Position numbers and translations under genes: made by a program | Notes under the pieces: generated by a model | Told to the model about the DNA's origin: nothing | Databases searched by the model: none | What the model saw: only the letters and a program-made list of their open reading frames with translations | Source of the DNA: JBEAOO01 sp041164825 | Lineage (GTDB): Bacteria; Pseudomonadota; Gammaproteobacteria; Burkholderiales; Burkholderiaceae_C | Length of the DNA stretch: 32,380 bases | Assembly (NCBI GenBank): GCA_041164825.1 | Contig: JBEAOO010000330.1 | Location: forward strand, 1 to 32,380 | Reading direction: 5' to 3' | Shown here: positions 1-7,544 of the stretch, in pieces | How the letters are laid out: each line of letters opens with the position of its first letter | How positions within the stretch are numbered: position 1 is the stretch's first letter

Positions 1-159
1 TCTGCCGGCACAAACTGACAAGATCACCTCGGTCATGACCTGAGGCTCAAGTCGGGGCTTCTCACGGGCTAAGGCCGCGCGTTGTAACAAGTCCGCCCTG
101 AGCTCTTCTGACAGTCTGCCGAGCTCGTCGACGAGTGGCGCATCCAGCAGAGGTGACAT
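1..159 (-). CDS. Partial ORF, possible C-terminal winged-helix part of an AlbA/AAA_4-type regulator
   Basis: Only the first 53 codons are in the window; the frame is open to the left edge. The start ATG (157-159) shares one base with the TGA of the upstream gene (TGATG), so translation is probably coupled. The visible protein is charged and helical and ends with VILSVCAGR. From memory, this resembles the segment after the repeat linker in AlbA_2/AAA_4 (COG2865-like) putative regulators, where a similar 'EK..PRxxxxxMxxVILxLCAGR' stretch leads into a second winged helix. That is a recollection of the family pattern, not an alignment. If right, this gene and the upstream one are two pieces of what is usually one C-terminal region. 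It could instead be an independent small gene of the defence operon. Confidence 0.5.
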   Translation of the reverse strand, partial: MSPLLDAPLVDELGRLSEELRADLLQRAALAREKPRLEPQVMTEVILSVCAGR

Positions 160-614
160 CAAACAGCCTTGCCGGTCTCTTGACACAGTCCCGCTGGTGC
201 TTCAGTAGCAGCGGTCTCTAACACGCTCGTCTCGCTGTCGCCATGTCCGGAGCCGATATCGCTACTACCGGAGCTAGCGCCGTTACTGCCGGAGCTCCTG
301 CCGCTACTACCGGAGCTGAAGCCCGTCGGGAACACCTGCTCCGGGGTAACGGGGGCGGCGCCGGGCAGGTGATAGACCTTGCCACGCGATTGCCCCTGAG
401 ACAGCAGCATCCCTTCCCGCTCCAGTCGCGCCAGCGCCAAGCTGATGTCGTGAGAACGCTCGGCGCAGATTTCCGTCATCCGGTCGAGGGCGTCGACATG
501 ATCAAAAGCCATGCCAAAACGCGCGCGCAACGTGTCCAAAACCGGGGCTGGCAATAAATCCCTGTGCAACTCCTGCAGGGAGTGAATGATCTTCCGACGA
601 ACGAAAGCATTCAT
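159..614 (-). CDS. Small winged-helix protein with Gly/Ser heptad-repeat tail
   Basis: 151 aa. Residues about 40-85 (ALDRMTEIC... to GKVYHLPG) read as a winged helix: a recognition-helix-like ISLALARLEREG followed by a basic wing ending in YHLPG. Residues about 100-127 are four 7-residue Gly/Ser units (SSGSSGR, SSGSNGA, SSGSSDI, GSGHGDS), followed by an acidic/Ala tail. A winged helix followed by short repeats is typical of the C-terminus of AlbA_2/AAA_4 proteins often found near type I R-M genes, but the AlbA and ATP-binding parts are absent here. ATG 612-614 directly abuts the TGA of the HNH gene, and its own stop overlaps the next ATG. It could be a DNA-binding accessory or regulator of the defence operon; function is unproven. 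Confidence 0.7.
   Translation of the reverse strand: MNAFVRRKIIHSLQELHRDLLPAPVLDTLRARFGMAFDHVDALDRMTEICAERSHDISLALARLEREGMLLSQGQSRGKVYHLPGAAPVTPEQVFPTGFSSGSSGRSSGSNGASSGSSDIGSGHGDSETSVLETAATEAPAGLCQETGKAV
247..330. repeat. Four tandem 21-bp units inside a coding region
   Basis: CCGGAG recurs at 247, 268, 289 and 310, exactly 21 bp apart. The units are imperfect and in frame, so each encodes seven residues of the Gly/Ser tail of the overlapping minus-strand gene. A unit length divisible by three allows copy-number change without frameshift, so linker length may vary between strains. Confidence 0.85.
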
Positions 615-1208
615 TCACTTGATGCCATCTCGCTTTGCCACTGCAGCAGCGATCAGGGGCGCCATCTCGCGCAGACCTTCGAAATTGAGTTTCCCTTCAT
701 CGTGCATCCTCAACCAGGCGCGACGTTGTCGCAAAATTCGCTCGTCATCGCACAAGTGCAAATCCCCCAAGGTCTGATCAACCAGCGCATGGAACTTTGC
801 CGGGATGTTTTGCTTGACCGCGACGAGTTGCAAGGACGGCAACAGCACCTCAAACCACCCGGACTTGACCTGGAAAGCATCCAACACCTTCGGGCGCTTG
901 CTCTTGCTGCTGTTGATCCAACCGGAGGCGTAACGGAAGTTTTTCCATTCGTAGGCCAACGACTCGTTGACATCGACTGGCTTGAAGTGATCCACCGTGC
1001 CGTTTGGCTCATACATCGCGCCATAAGCACACAGGCTGGCAAAGGCGTCTGCCAAAGCAGGCCTGAAAGGACTCCAGAAATCCCTGGGCCGCTTGGCTTG
1101 GCGCGCGCCCCTGAGATTTTTGATCAACCAGGCTTGGCCCTTCTTCCTGCAGCGCTCGTCAAACTCAGCTGGTTCCGGTCTGAGCACTCTGCGCGAAACC
1201 GGCATCAT
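615..1208 (-). CDS. HNH-type nuclease, Septu PtuB-like
   Basis: 197 aa from ATG 1208; ATG 1205 is equally possible because the start is a double ATG. The TGA of the ATPase gene lies inside ATGATG, arguing for this start over one further upstream at 1256. The core is a degenerate HNH fold: LCAYGAMY at 59-66, GTVDH at 70-74 (His74 as general base), WKN at 88-90 (Asn90) and INSSK at 98-102. In a classic zinc-bound HNH the second Cys of CxxC would be present; here it is CAYG, so the zinc site looks lost. The conserved tail WFEVLLPSLQL fits a clade of small HNH proteins partnered with ATPases. By analogy with Septu and retron-associated pairs, the ATPase would sense infection and this protein would cut nucleic acid. 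The pairing is firm; the activity is inferred. Confidence 0.72.
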   Translation of the reverse strand: MMPVSRRVLRPEPAEFDERCRKKGQAWLIKNLRGARQAKRPRDFWSPFRPALADAFASLCAYGAMYEPNGTVDHFKPVDVNESLAYEWKNFRYASGWINSSKSKRPKVLDAFQVKSGWFEVLLPSLQLVAVKQNIPAKFHALVDQTLGDLHLCDDERILRQRRAWLRMHDEGKLNFEGLREMAPLIAAAVAKRDGIK

Positions 1209-2482
1209 GACGAGCGCCCCTTGGCCTTGCGGTGGCTCACCACCCAGCGTGGCCAAAAGTCATCATGGCCGGGCAAGCTCTTCAACAGCGCTTTGTGAAT
1301 GCGATCCTGGGTATTGAGGTGAGGCGGCAGGGCCGTGGTCTCGTCACGCATCCAGGCCTCGGCTGCTTCAATGGCGTCCTCCGCCTCCACGGAGCGTGCC
1401 TGCTGCAGGCCAAAGGCGGATGACACCAGCCAGTTCACGACGTCACCCTGCTTGGCCCATGTTTCGGGCGTGATCGCTGCCTCTGCGCCCTGCAGCTGGA
1501 TATTGAAAATGGCGTCTTGCTCAGCGTCGAACTCAGGCTCGACCGATGCCAGCACCAAAGGCGAGTGTGTGGCCACGATCAATTGCACGGGCACCTTCTG
1601 CCCGGTCAAGGCCTGCATGACGCGCAACAAGGCAGGCACGATGCGCCGTTGCCATTGAGGGTGCAAGTGGCATTCAATCTCATCAATGAGAAAAACGACT
1701 TCCTTGGCCTTTTTCTGGCGCGTGCGCTCACAGGCCCGTTCATGCTCGCGCCACGTCCACACCAGCAGATAGGCCAACGCTGCAATGCGCCTCATGCCTG
1801 CCGATGCGTGGACCAAGGCCACATCCTGCCCGTAAGGCATGCGCAACGAGGGCTGATCGGTGACATCCTCGCCCAGCCTGACCGGGTCACCGGGGGTGAG
1901 TTTTTCAACGCCCGATGGCGACAGCGCATCCAGCACTGTGATCAGGTCTGCGAAAGCAGGATCCTGCCCTCTCTGCCACAGCACCCAGTCGTGCACAAGA
2001 CCTTTGCAATACCAAGCGCCATCAGGGCCTTTTAGCCCATCCCACACCTGTGAAGGCGTGAAATTGAACGCACGCGGCTTGGTAGCGGGCGGGTGCTCTT
2101 TGTCCTTCCAGTAGTTGCGCGCAGGATCCCAGGCAGAAAAGCTGCCATCCACACCGGCGTAAATGACCACGCCCGGAATGGGCGGGCGCCCCTGTTTGAG
2201 GGGCCAGACACCCTCACGGTGGCTGAAGGCCACCGACTCATCATGGGCACCAGGCGTGGATTTGGAATACCGAAACGCAATGCTGGCGGTTTTGGCCGCT
2301 TTCTGCGGGACGGCAGGGATACCCCTGGCCCACGTGCGCGTCAACGCCCACCATGCCGTGTCCAGCAAAAAGCTTTTGCCCAAGCCGTTGTCACCGGTGA
2401 GGAAGTTCATGCGCGACGCGAAGCCCACCGGCCCCAGCTGTTTCGCTGGGCCAACGCCTTTCAGGGTCAGGGATTGCAGCAT
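1205..2482 (-). CDS. AAA (ABC/OLD-like) ATPase, Septu PtuA-like
   Basis: 425 aa. The Walker A is GDNGLGKS (30-37) near the N-terminus after a short beta strand. An ABC-like signature ASAGM lies at 226-230, Walker B with catalytic Glu is VVFLIDEIE (262-270), and the switch histidine is ATHSP (304-308). DEIECHLHP followed by QWQRR is the pattern of the AAA_15/AAA_21 group (COG3950-like), SMC-related ATPases without a long coiled coil. No TOPRIM nuclease is visible, so it is not a complete OLD nuclease; the nuclease function is probably supplied by the coupled HNH gene. It begins 111 bp after hsdS on the same strand. No clear Shine-Dalgarno was seen at ATG 2482. Closest known arrangement is PtuA-PtuB of Septu, with moderate confidence. 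Confidence 0.82.
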   Translation of the reverse strand: MLQSLTLKGVGPAKQLGPVGFASRMNFLTGDNGLGKSFLLDTAWWALTRTWARGIPAVPQKAAKTASIAFRYSKSTPGAHDESVAFSHREGVWPLKQGRPPIPGVVIYAGVDGSFSAWDPARNYWKDKEHPPATKPRAFNFTPSQVWDGLKGPDGAWYCKGLVHDWVLWQRGQDPAFADLITVLDALSPSGVEKLTPGDPVRLGEDVTDQPSLRMPYGQDVALVHASAGMRRIAALAYLLVWTWREHERACERTRQKKAKEVVFLIDEIECHLHPQWQRRIVPALLRVMQALTGQKVPVQLIVATHSPLVLASVEPEFDAEQDAIFNIQLQGAEAAITPETWAKQGDVVNWLVSSAFGLQQARSVEAEDAIEAAEAWMRDETTALPPHLNTQDRIHKALLKSLPGHDDFWPRWVVSHRKAKGRSS

Positions 2483-2593
2483 GTCAGGCTTTCAGGAGGA
2501 GGGAATCAGTGACGCTCATCGCGGCGAACATTTCTGTGCGCCGGCATTGTGCGGTAACCATGCGGACACCCGCCGACGTGGTCTGGCCCGTCG

Positions 2594-3829
2594 TCATGTT
2601 GGGGTACCTGCCAGTTGGGCTTGTGCGCCGGGCAGGCGGAGTTGGCCGGAGATGAGGCGGGGGAGCAGGGTGTCTCGAAGGTCAGCGAGACTTTGAGCGT
2701 GCCTCTCGGTGCTCTTTACGCGCTCATGCAAAGGCCTAGCGATCGACTCAAAGGCGTCCACGCACGCCCTTTGGGGAACGATGTAAGGCAATCCATGAAT
2801 ATGGTTTCGATTGAGCGTGGGCACGGCTGAGCCGGCATTGAAAGACTTGAAGTCCAACAGTCGAAGCAGTTCGTATGCATAGCAAGCGGTTGCCGCACGG
2901 AACTCCTTGATCCACAGCGTCGTGTTGAGAGGCCAGTAGTCGTCGAAGGTCAAGAAGACACGGCCGAGAACACCAGAGCGACCCGTGACCACCCCGGGCC
3001 CCTTCACCATGGCACTGTGGTGGGTGCCACTCGGACCGCTTGCGGCAATGATGTGGTGAGTACCCGTGACTCTGTCCTGCGCCGGAAGATCGAACCCCCG
3101 CTGGAGCACAAGCAGGTCTTCCAGTTTGCCGACTCGCCACCCTCGCGGCACCAACCCCACTGCTGTCTCTTCCAACGCATCAGGGAACAGCGCGGCCGTG
3201 GCCTCGTCCATGCCTTCGGGGGCGCGGCCTGCCATCTTGGCGCGCACGGGGTCGAAATCGACGAACCACGACTTGAACAGCGCCTGGGCGATGGCTTCGA
3301 GGGTGGCGTTGGTTTCGCGCAGGAGGGTGATGCGGTCGTCAAGTTGCTTAAGCACATCAACCATGAAGCGCTGAACCTGGATGGGCGGAAGCGGCACCTC
3401 CAGTGCGGCGATGGCTCTACCAGTCAGGTGTTTGATCGTCGTGCCGGTGAAATAGGGCTCCAGCAATCCGGCTTTGGCAGCCAGCTTGAACCAGTAGAAG
3501 AGGTAATAGTTGTCCAGCGATCCCTTGGACCTGATGCGGTGCAATGCCTTCTGCACCTTCATGCCAGCCGGGCCAGTCCAAATTGCGCATCGTCCAGGCT
3601 CTCCGCCTTCACAAACAACCAAGTCTCCTGGCAGCAAGCTGTAGCGCTCTTCTTCGTGAGGCTCGAACTTCATCTCTGCCAGATCGGTGAGATCAAACTG
3701 GCCCCACCGAACATTGCTGTTTCCGAGGTACGGCTGTGGTGTGCCCTTGTTTTTATTGGCGTCAAGCATCTTGCCGAGGCAGGCTTCGACATGATCGCCC
3801 AACCGCACCGTCGGCCACTCAGAACTCAT
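2594..3829 (-). CDS. hsdS: Type I restriction-modification specificity subunit HsdS
   Basis: 411 aa. It has two target-recognition domains (about 1-150 and 225-355). Each is followed by a conserved helix that sets the spacing between half-sites: the central region around LLRETNATLEAIAQALFKSW then FVDFDPVRAKMAG, and the C-terminal LADLRDTLLPRLISGQL. The central FKSWFVDFDPV block is a hallmark of HsdS. It binds two HsdM subunits and directs methylation and, with HsdR, cleavage. The start overlaps the end of hsdM by 11 bp, as usual for coupled hsdM-hsdS. Base composition drops relative to hsdM, typical of exchanged specificity genes. The recognition sequence cannot be read from the protein. Confidence 0.95.
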   Translation of the reverse strand: MSSEWPTVRLGDHVEACLGKMLDANKNKGTPQPYLGNSNVRWGQFDLTDLAEMKFEPHEEERYSLLPGDLVVCEGGEPGRCAIWTGPAGMKVQKALHRIRSKGSLDNYYLFYWFKLAAKAGLLEPYFTGTTIKHLTGRAIAALEVPLPPIQVQRFMVDVLKQLDDRITLLRETNATLEAIAQALFKSWFVDFDPVRAKMAGRAPEGMDEATAALFPDALEETAVGLVPRGWRVGKLEDLLVLQRGFDLPAQDRVTGTHHIIAASGPSGTHHSAMVKGPGVVTGRSGVLGRVFLTFDDYWPLNTTLWIKEFRAATACYAYELLRLLDFKSFNAGSAVPTLNRNHIHGLPYIVPQRACVDAFESIARPLHERVKSTERHAQSLADLRDTLLPRLISGQLRLPGAQAQLAGTPT

Positions 3830-5381
3830 ACCCCAGCCCCCCCAGCTCCTGCCGAATCAGCGCATCCAGCTCGGCGCCCTGGGCCATCTGCTCACCCAGC
3901 TTCTGTGTGAGCTTTTGCATCTTGTCGGCAAAGGCCTCGTCGTCGTCTTCCACTTCCTCGACACCCACATAGCGGCCCGGGGTCAGCACATGGCCGTGCT
4001 GCGCAATCTCGGCCAGTGGCACGCTGCGGCAAAAGCCCGGCACGTCTTCGTAGGTGGTGATGCCAGCGCCAGCTTCCACCTCGCCGCGCCAGGCGGCCAC
4101 GGTCTCGGCAATGCGCGCAATGGCCGCGTCGTCCAGCTCGGCCTGCACGCGTGAAATCATCTTGGCGCACTTGCGGGCATCGATGAACAGCACCTCACCC
4201 TGGCGCCGCTTCTGCCGGGCCAGGAACCACAGGCAGGCCGGAATCTGCGTGTTGAAGAACAACTGCCCCGGCAGGGCCACCATCACCTCCACCACGTCGG
4301 CGTCCACCATCGCGGCGCGAATCACGCCTTCGTTGCTCTGGCTGCTGCTCATGCTGCCATTGGCCAGCACGATGCCGGCGCGGCCCGTGGGCTTGAGGTG
4401 GTGCAGCATGTGCTGCAGCCAGGCGTAGTTGGCGTTGCCTTGCGGTGGGTCGCCGTAGTGCCAGCGGGCGTCGCCTTCCAGGCTGCCGTGCCACCAGTCG
4501 CTGATGTTGAAGGGCGGGTTGGCCAGGATGAAATCGGCCCGCAGGTCGGCGTGCTGGTTGCGGGTGAAGGTGTCGCCGGGTTCGCGGCCCAGGTTGAAAT
4601 CAATGCCGCGGATGGCCAGGTTCATGGCGGCCAAGCGCCAGGTGGTGGGGTTGGCCTCTTGCCCGTAGATGGACACGTCACCAATCTTGCCGCCGTGGGC
4701 TTCGATGAACTTCTCGGACTGCACGAACATGCCGCCTGAACCGCAGCACGGGTCGTACACCTTGCCGTGGTGCGGGGCCAGCACGGCCACCAGCGTCTTG
4801 ACGATGCTGGCCGGCGTGTAGAACTGCCCGCCCCGCTTGCCTTCGGCGCTGGCGAACATGCCCAGAAAGTACTCGTACACCTGGCCCAGCACGTCACGAG
4901 CCACAGCGGCGTCGGTGCCAAAGCCGATGGTGGAGATCAAGTCCACCAGCTCGCCCAGCTTGCCATCGGGCAACTGTGCGCGGGCGTAACGCTTGTCCAG
5001 AATGCCCTTGAGCTTGGGGTTCTCCGCCTCGATCAGGCTGAGCGCGTCGTCGATGTGCTTGCCGATGGTGGGCTGCTTGGCCGCAGCGCGGATGGCCTCC
5101 CAGCGCGCGGGCTCGGGCACCCAGAAGGCATTGACCTCTTTGTAGTAGTCGCGGTCCTCCAACTCGGCGTCGATGTCTTCGGCACTGGCGTTGCCGTAGT
5201 AGTAAGCGTCGTCCGGATCGGTGAGGCGCAGGCGCAGCTCGGCGTGGCGGGCGGCAAAGGTGTCAGAGATGTATTTGACGAAGATGAGGCTGAGCACCAG
5301 GTGCTTGTATTCGGCCGCGTCCATGTTGGCGCGCAGCTTGTCGGCCGTGGCCCACAGTGTTTTTTTGATGTCGTCGAGCAT
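3819..5381 (-). CDS. hsdM: Type I restriction-modification DNA methyltransferase HsdM
   Basis: 520 aa from ATG 5381. This start is chosen because MLDDIKKTLWATADKLR is the standard HsdM N-terminus, although the frame stays open upstream to 5714. The N-terminal helical domain (about 1-150) is followed by the N6-adenine methyltransferase domain: a QFYTP stretch before the SAM site (186-190), motif I DPCCGSGG (210-217) and catalytic motif IV NPPF (288-291). The length matches typical HsdM. It transfers a methyl group from S-adenosylmethionine to adenine as an M2S complex with the overlapping hsdS product. hsdR is not in the window and may lie beyond the left edge, after the inserted ATPase/HNH cassette. 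Confidence 0.97.
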   Translation of the reverse strand: MLDDIKKTLWATADKLRANMDAAEYKHLVLSLIFVKYISDTFAARHAELRLRLTDPDDAYYYGNASAEDIDAELEDRDYYKEVNAFWVPEPARWEAIRAAAKQPTIGKHIDDALSLIEAENPKLKGILDKRYARAQLPDGKLGELVDLISTIGFGTDAAVARDVLGQVYEYFLGMFASAEGKRGGQFYTPASIVKTLVAVLAPHHGKVYDPCCGSGGMFVQSEKFIEAHGGKIGDVSIYGQEANPTTWRLAAMNLAIRGIDFNLGREPGDTFTRNQHADLRADFILANPPFNISDWWHGSLEGDARWHYGDPPQGNANYAWLQHMLHHLKPTGRAGIVLANGSMSSSQSNEGVIRAAMVDADVVEVMVALPGQLFFNTQIPACLWFLARQKRRQGEVLFIDARKCAKMISRVQAELDDAAIARIAETVAAWRGEVEAGAGITTYEDVPGFCRSVPLAEIAQHGHVLTPGRYVGVEEVEDDDEAFADKMQKLTQKLGEQMAQGAELDALIRQELGGLGYEF

Positions 5382-5766
5382 GGGGTCGTGGTGATGGCGT
5401 CGGTGCTGCCGAGCGTGGCTGGTGCGGTGCGTCAGGCCGGCCGTTCGCTGGCTTCTGCGGGTCTGGCGGGGTGGGGAGCGAGCCCCACTGCGCCGCGATT
5501 TTTGTTGGCGTGACAGGCAGATGGCGCATCGTTGCGCTCTGCATGTTAGCCGCCGCGCTCGGGAGGTTTTGCCATGCTGCCCCGAGGTGACCCGCAGCGC
5601 GGCCGGCCCAACGGCTTGGCGCGCATCGGCAGCAACGCGTAGCGGCCCGATCCGGGATACTTGGCACCTGTCCGCGGATCCGGTCTCGAAGCGCACCCGC
5701 CGCCTCCCCCGCATCCGACCTGATCAACCACGCCCGTCCACACAGCGTTGCCCCCAACCACCCCCC
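5382..5766. other. Divergent intergenic region between hsdM and metallohydrolase
   Basis: 385 bp with no convincing gene. It must hold the promoters for the defence operon (leftward) and the metallohydrolase (rightward), but no strong -35/-10 pair was seen. A perfect 6-bp hairpin, GTGGGG-AGCGAG-CCCCAC, lies at 5471-5488 inside the presumed hsdM leader. Weak open frames here have no family signature and are probably chance ORFs of high-GC DNA. Confidence 0.5.
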
Positions 5767-6408
5767 ATGGCTTTCCACGACCTCACCCTGCCCGTCACCC
5801 CTTTCGCCCAAAACTGCTCGCTCGTCTGGTGCGACGAGACGAATGAGGCGGCGTTGATTGACCCGGGGGGTGACTTGCCGGTGTTGCTGGCGGCCGTGAA
5901 GGCGCGGGGGTTGAAGCTCACGCAGATCTTGCTGACGCATGCGCACATCGACCATGCGGGGGGCACGGGGCAGTTGGCGCGGGAGCTGGGACTGCCGATC
6001 ATTGGGCCGCAGGAGGGTGATCAGTTTTGGATCGACGGGCTGGCGCAGCAGAGCAAGATGTTTGGGTTTCCGCCGGCCGAGCCGTTCACGCCGACGCGCT
6101 GGCTGCACGATGGCGACACGGTGGACGTGGGACACGTGACGTTGCAAGTGCGGCATTGCCCGGGGCACACGCCGGGGCATGTGGTGTTTTTTGAGCCGGT
6201 GAGCAAGCGCGCGTTTGTGGGCGATGTGCTGTTTGCGGGCAGCATTGGGCGCACGGATTTTCCGCAGGGCGACCACGCGACGCTGATCCGCTCGATCACC
6301 CAACGGCTCTGGCCGATGGGCGACGACGTGGTGTTTGTGCCGGGCCACGGGCCGGAGAGCAGCTTTGGCGAGGAGCGCGCGCACAACCCGCATGTGCGCG
6401 GCACCTGA
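5767..6408 (+). CDS. MBL-fold metallohydrolase, glyoxalase II-like (YcbL type)
   Basis: 213 aa from ATG 5767. Metallo-beta-lactamase fold with the binuclear metal motif THAHIDH (59-65). Further ligands sit in CPGHTPGH (His in the first GH) and in the Asp of FVGDVLFAGSIGRTDF; the final His is in FVPGHGP. The length and the GSIGRTDFP segment match the short YcbL/GloB-like hydrolases, which lack the C-terminal substrate domain of full glyoxalase II. The likely activity is thioester hydrolysis such as S-lactoylglutathione, but the true substrate is uncertain. It is a single-gene unit, divergent from hsdM and closed by a strong terminator 46 bp downstream. Confidence 0.92.
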   Translation: MAFHDLTLPVTPFAQNCSLVWCDETNEAALIDPGGDLPVLLAAVKARGLKLTQILLTHAHIDHAGGTGQLARELGLPIIGPQEGDQFWIDGLAQQSKMFGFPPAEPFTPTRWLHDGDTVDVGHVTLQVRHCPGHTPGHVVFFEPVSKRAFVGDVLFAGSIGRTDFPQGDHATLIRSITQRLWPMGDDVVFVPGHGPESSFGEERAHNPHVRGT

Positions 6409-6454
6409 GGCCTTGGCCCCCGCCGCAGACTGACGCGGCCGGCGACGGCCCATG

Positions 6455-6484
6455 AAAAAGGGCGACCGTGAGGCCGCCCTTTTT
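6455..6484. terminator. Rho-independent terminator, probably bidirectional
   Basis: A perfect 10-bp stem AAAAAGGGCG / CGCCCTTTTT with a 10-nt loop, giving a U-tract on both strands. It lies between the convergent metallohydrolase (+) and M48 peptidase (-) genes and can serve both. Confidence 0.92.
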
Positions 6485-6513
6485 TCTTTGTGCCCGAGGG
6501 CCGCGCCGCCCAA

Positions 6514-7479
6514 TCACTCGGTGGTGGTGACGGCCTCAGCGCGTTTGGCCGGGGGGCCGATCTCGCGGGCGGGTTTGGCGGCGGCGGCATACAGGCCTTG
6601 CACCGAGGGGATGTTGGCCTGCAGGTCTTTGATGCGGGTGGCGCCGGCCGGGTGGGTGGACAGCCACTGCGGCGGCGCGCCTTTGTTGGCCGCGGCCATT
6701 TTTTGCCAGAGCGTGACGCCGGCCTGCGGCGAGTAACCGGCGCGGGCGGCGAGGTCGAGGCCGATCTTGTCGGCTTCGCTCTCGTCATCGCGGCCGAACT
6801 TGAGCGTGAGCAGCTGGCCGCCCATGTCGGCCAGGTAGCGCCCGCCGCCGCCCAGGCCGATGAGGGCCGAGCCGAGCTCGATGAGGCCGCGCGTGGCCGC
6901 CGTTTTGCCCATGCGCTCGCGGGCGTGTTCGCGCAAGGCGTGGGCGATTTCGTGGCCCATCACGGCGGCCACTTCGGCGTCGCTGAGCTGCAGCTGCTCG
7001 AGGATGCCGGTGTAGAACGCAATCTTGCCGCCGGGCATGCAGAAGGCGTTGATCTGCTTGCTGCCGAGCAGGTTGACCTCCCACTTCCAGCTGGCCGCGC
7101 GCGGCGTGCTCTTGAGGTTGGGCGAGAGGCTGAACGGGATCAGCCGCTTGGCGATGGCGCGCAGGCGCTGCACCTGCGGATGCTGGGCGGGCACGAGCGC
7201 ATTTTGCTGCGCGGCTTGTTGCAGCATCTGCTGGTACTGCTGGGCCGCGGCCGATTCGACCTGCTCGGCGGGCACGAGCTTGGAGAGCGTGGAGGGGTCG
7301 TCCACCTGCACCTGCGCGCGCGCGGCCGACACCGGCAGCAGCGCGGCCGCTGCGCCTGCGCCGGCCAGCAGGCCGGTGAAGGCACGGCGCCCGTGCAGCG
7401 CGCAGCCGCAACCCCAGGCGTGCAAGGCCGGGTCGGGTTGGAAGTCGGCGTCGGGGTGGTAGGCGTGCGTGGTCGTCAT
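6514..7479 (-). CDS. M48-family zinc metallopeptidase with Tat-like signal
   Basis: 321 aa from ATG 7479; a GTG at 7509 would add ten residues. The zinc site HEIAH is at 176-180, and the third ligand is Glu233 in ESEAD, the ExxxD motif of M48. An unusually long N-terminus carries CGC, then GRRAFTG (Arg31-Arg32), a hydrophobic Ala/Leu stretch and an SAARAQ cleavage site, so export is probably by Tat. Relatives (BepA, LoiP, YcaL) act in the periplasm on outer-membrane proteins. No TPR domain follows, so it is closer to LoiP/YcaL than BepA. It lies 65 bp downstream of ampG on the same strand and may be co-transcribed. Confidence 0.92.
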   Translation of the reverse strand: MTTTHAYHPDADFQPDPALHAWGCGCALHGRRAFTGLLAGAGAAAALLPVSAARAQVQVDDPSTLSKLVPAEQVESAAAQQYQQMLQQAAQQNALVPAQHPQVQRLRAIAKRLIPFSLSPNLKSTPRAASWKWEVNLLGSKQINAFCMPGGKIAFYTGILEQLQLSDAEVAAVMGHEIAHALREHARERMGKTAATRGLIELGSALIGLGGGGRYLADMGGQLLTLKFGRDDESEADKIGLDLAARAGYSPQAGVTLWQKMAAANKGAPPQWLSTHPAGATRIKDLQANIPSVQGLYAAAAKPAREIGPPAKRAEAVTTTE

Positions 7480-7544
7480 GGCGGTGTTGGAGGGGTGATC
7501 GGTGGCCACAGTTCAATCGTCGGTGTCGGTGGCGAAGCGGCGAC

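Noticed and set aside
247..330. CRISPR-like spaced repeat
   Set aside because: Units are contiguous 21-mers without unique spacers and lie in frame inside a gene.
3819..5714. 631-aa version of HsdM starting at 5714
   Set aside because: The extra 111 residues are Arg/Ala-rich with no HsdM similarity, and the canonical N-terminus begins at 5381.
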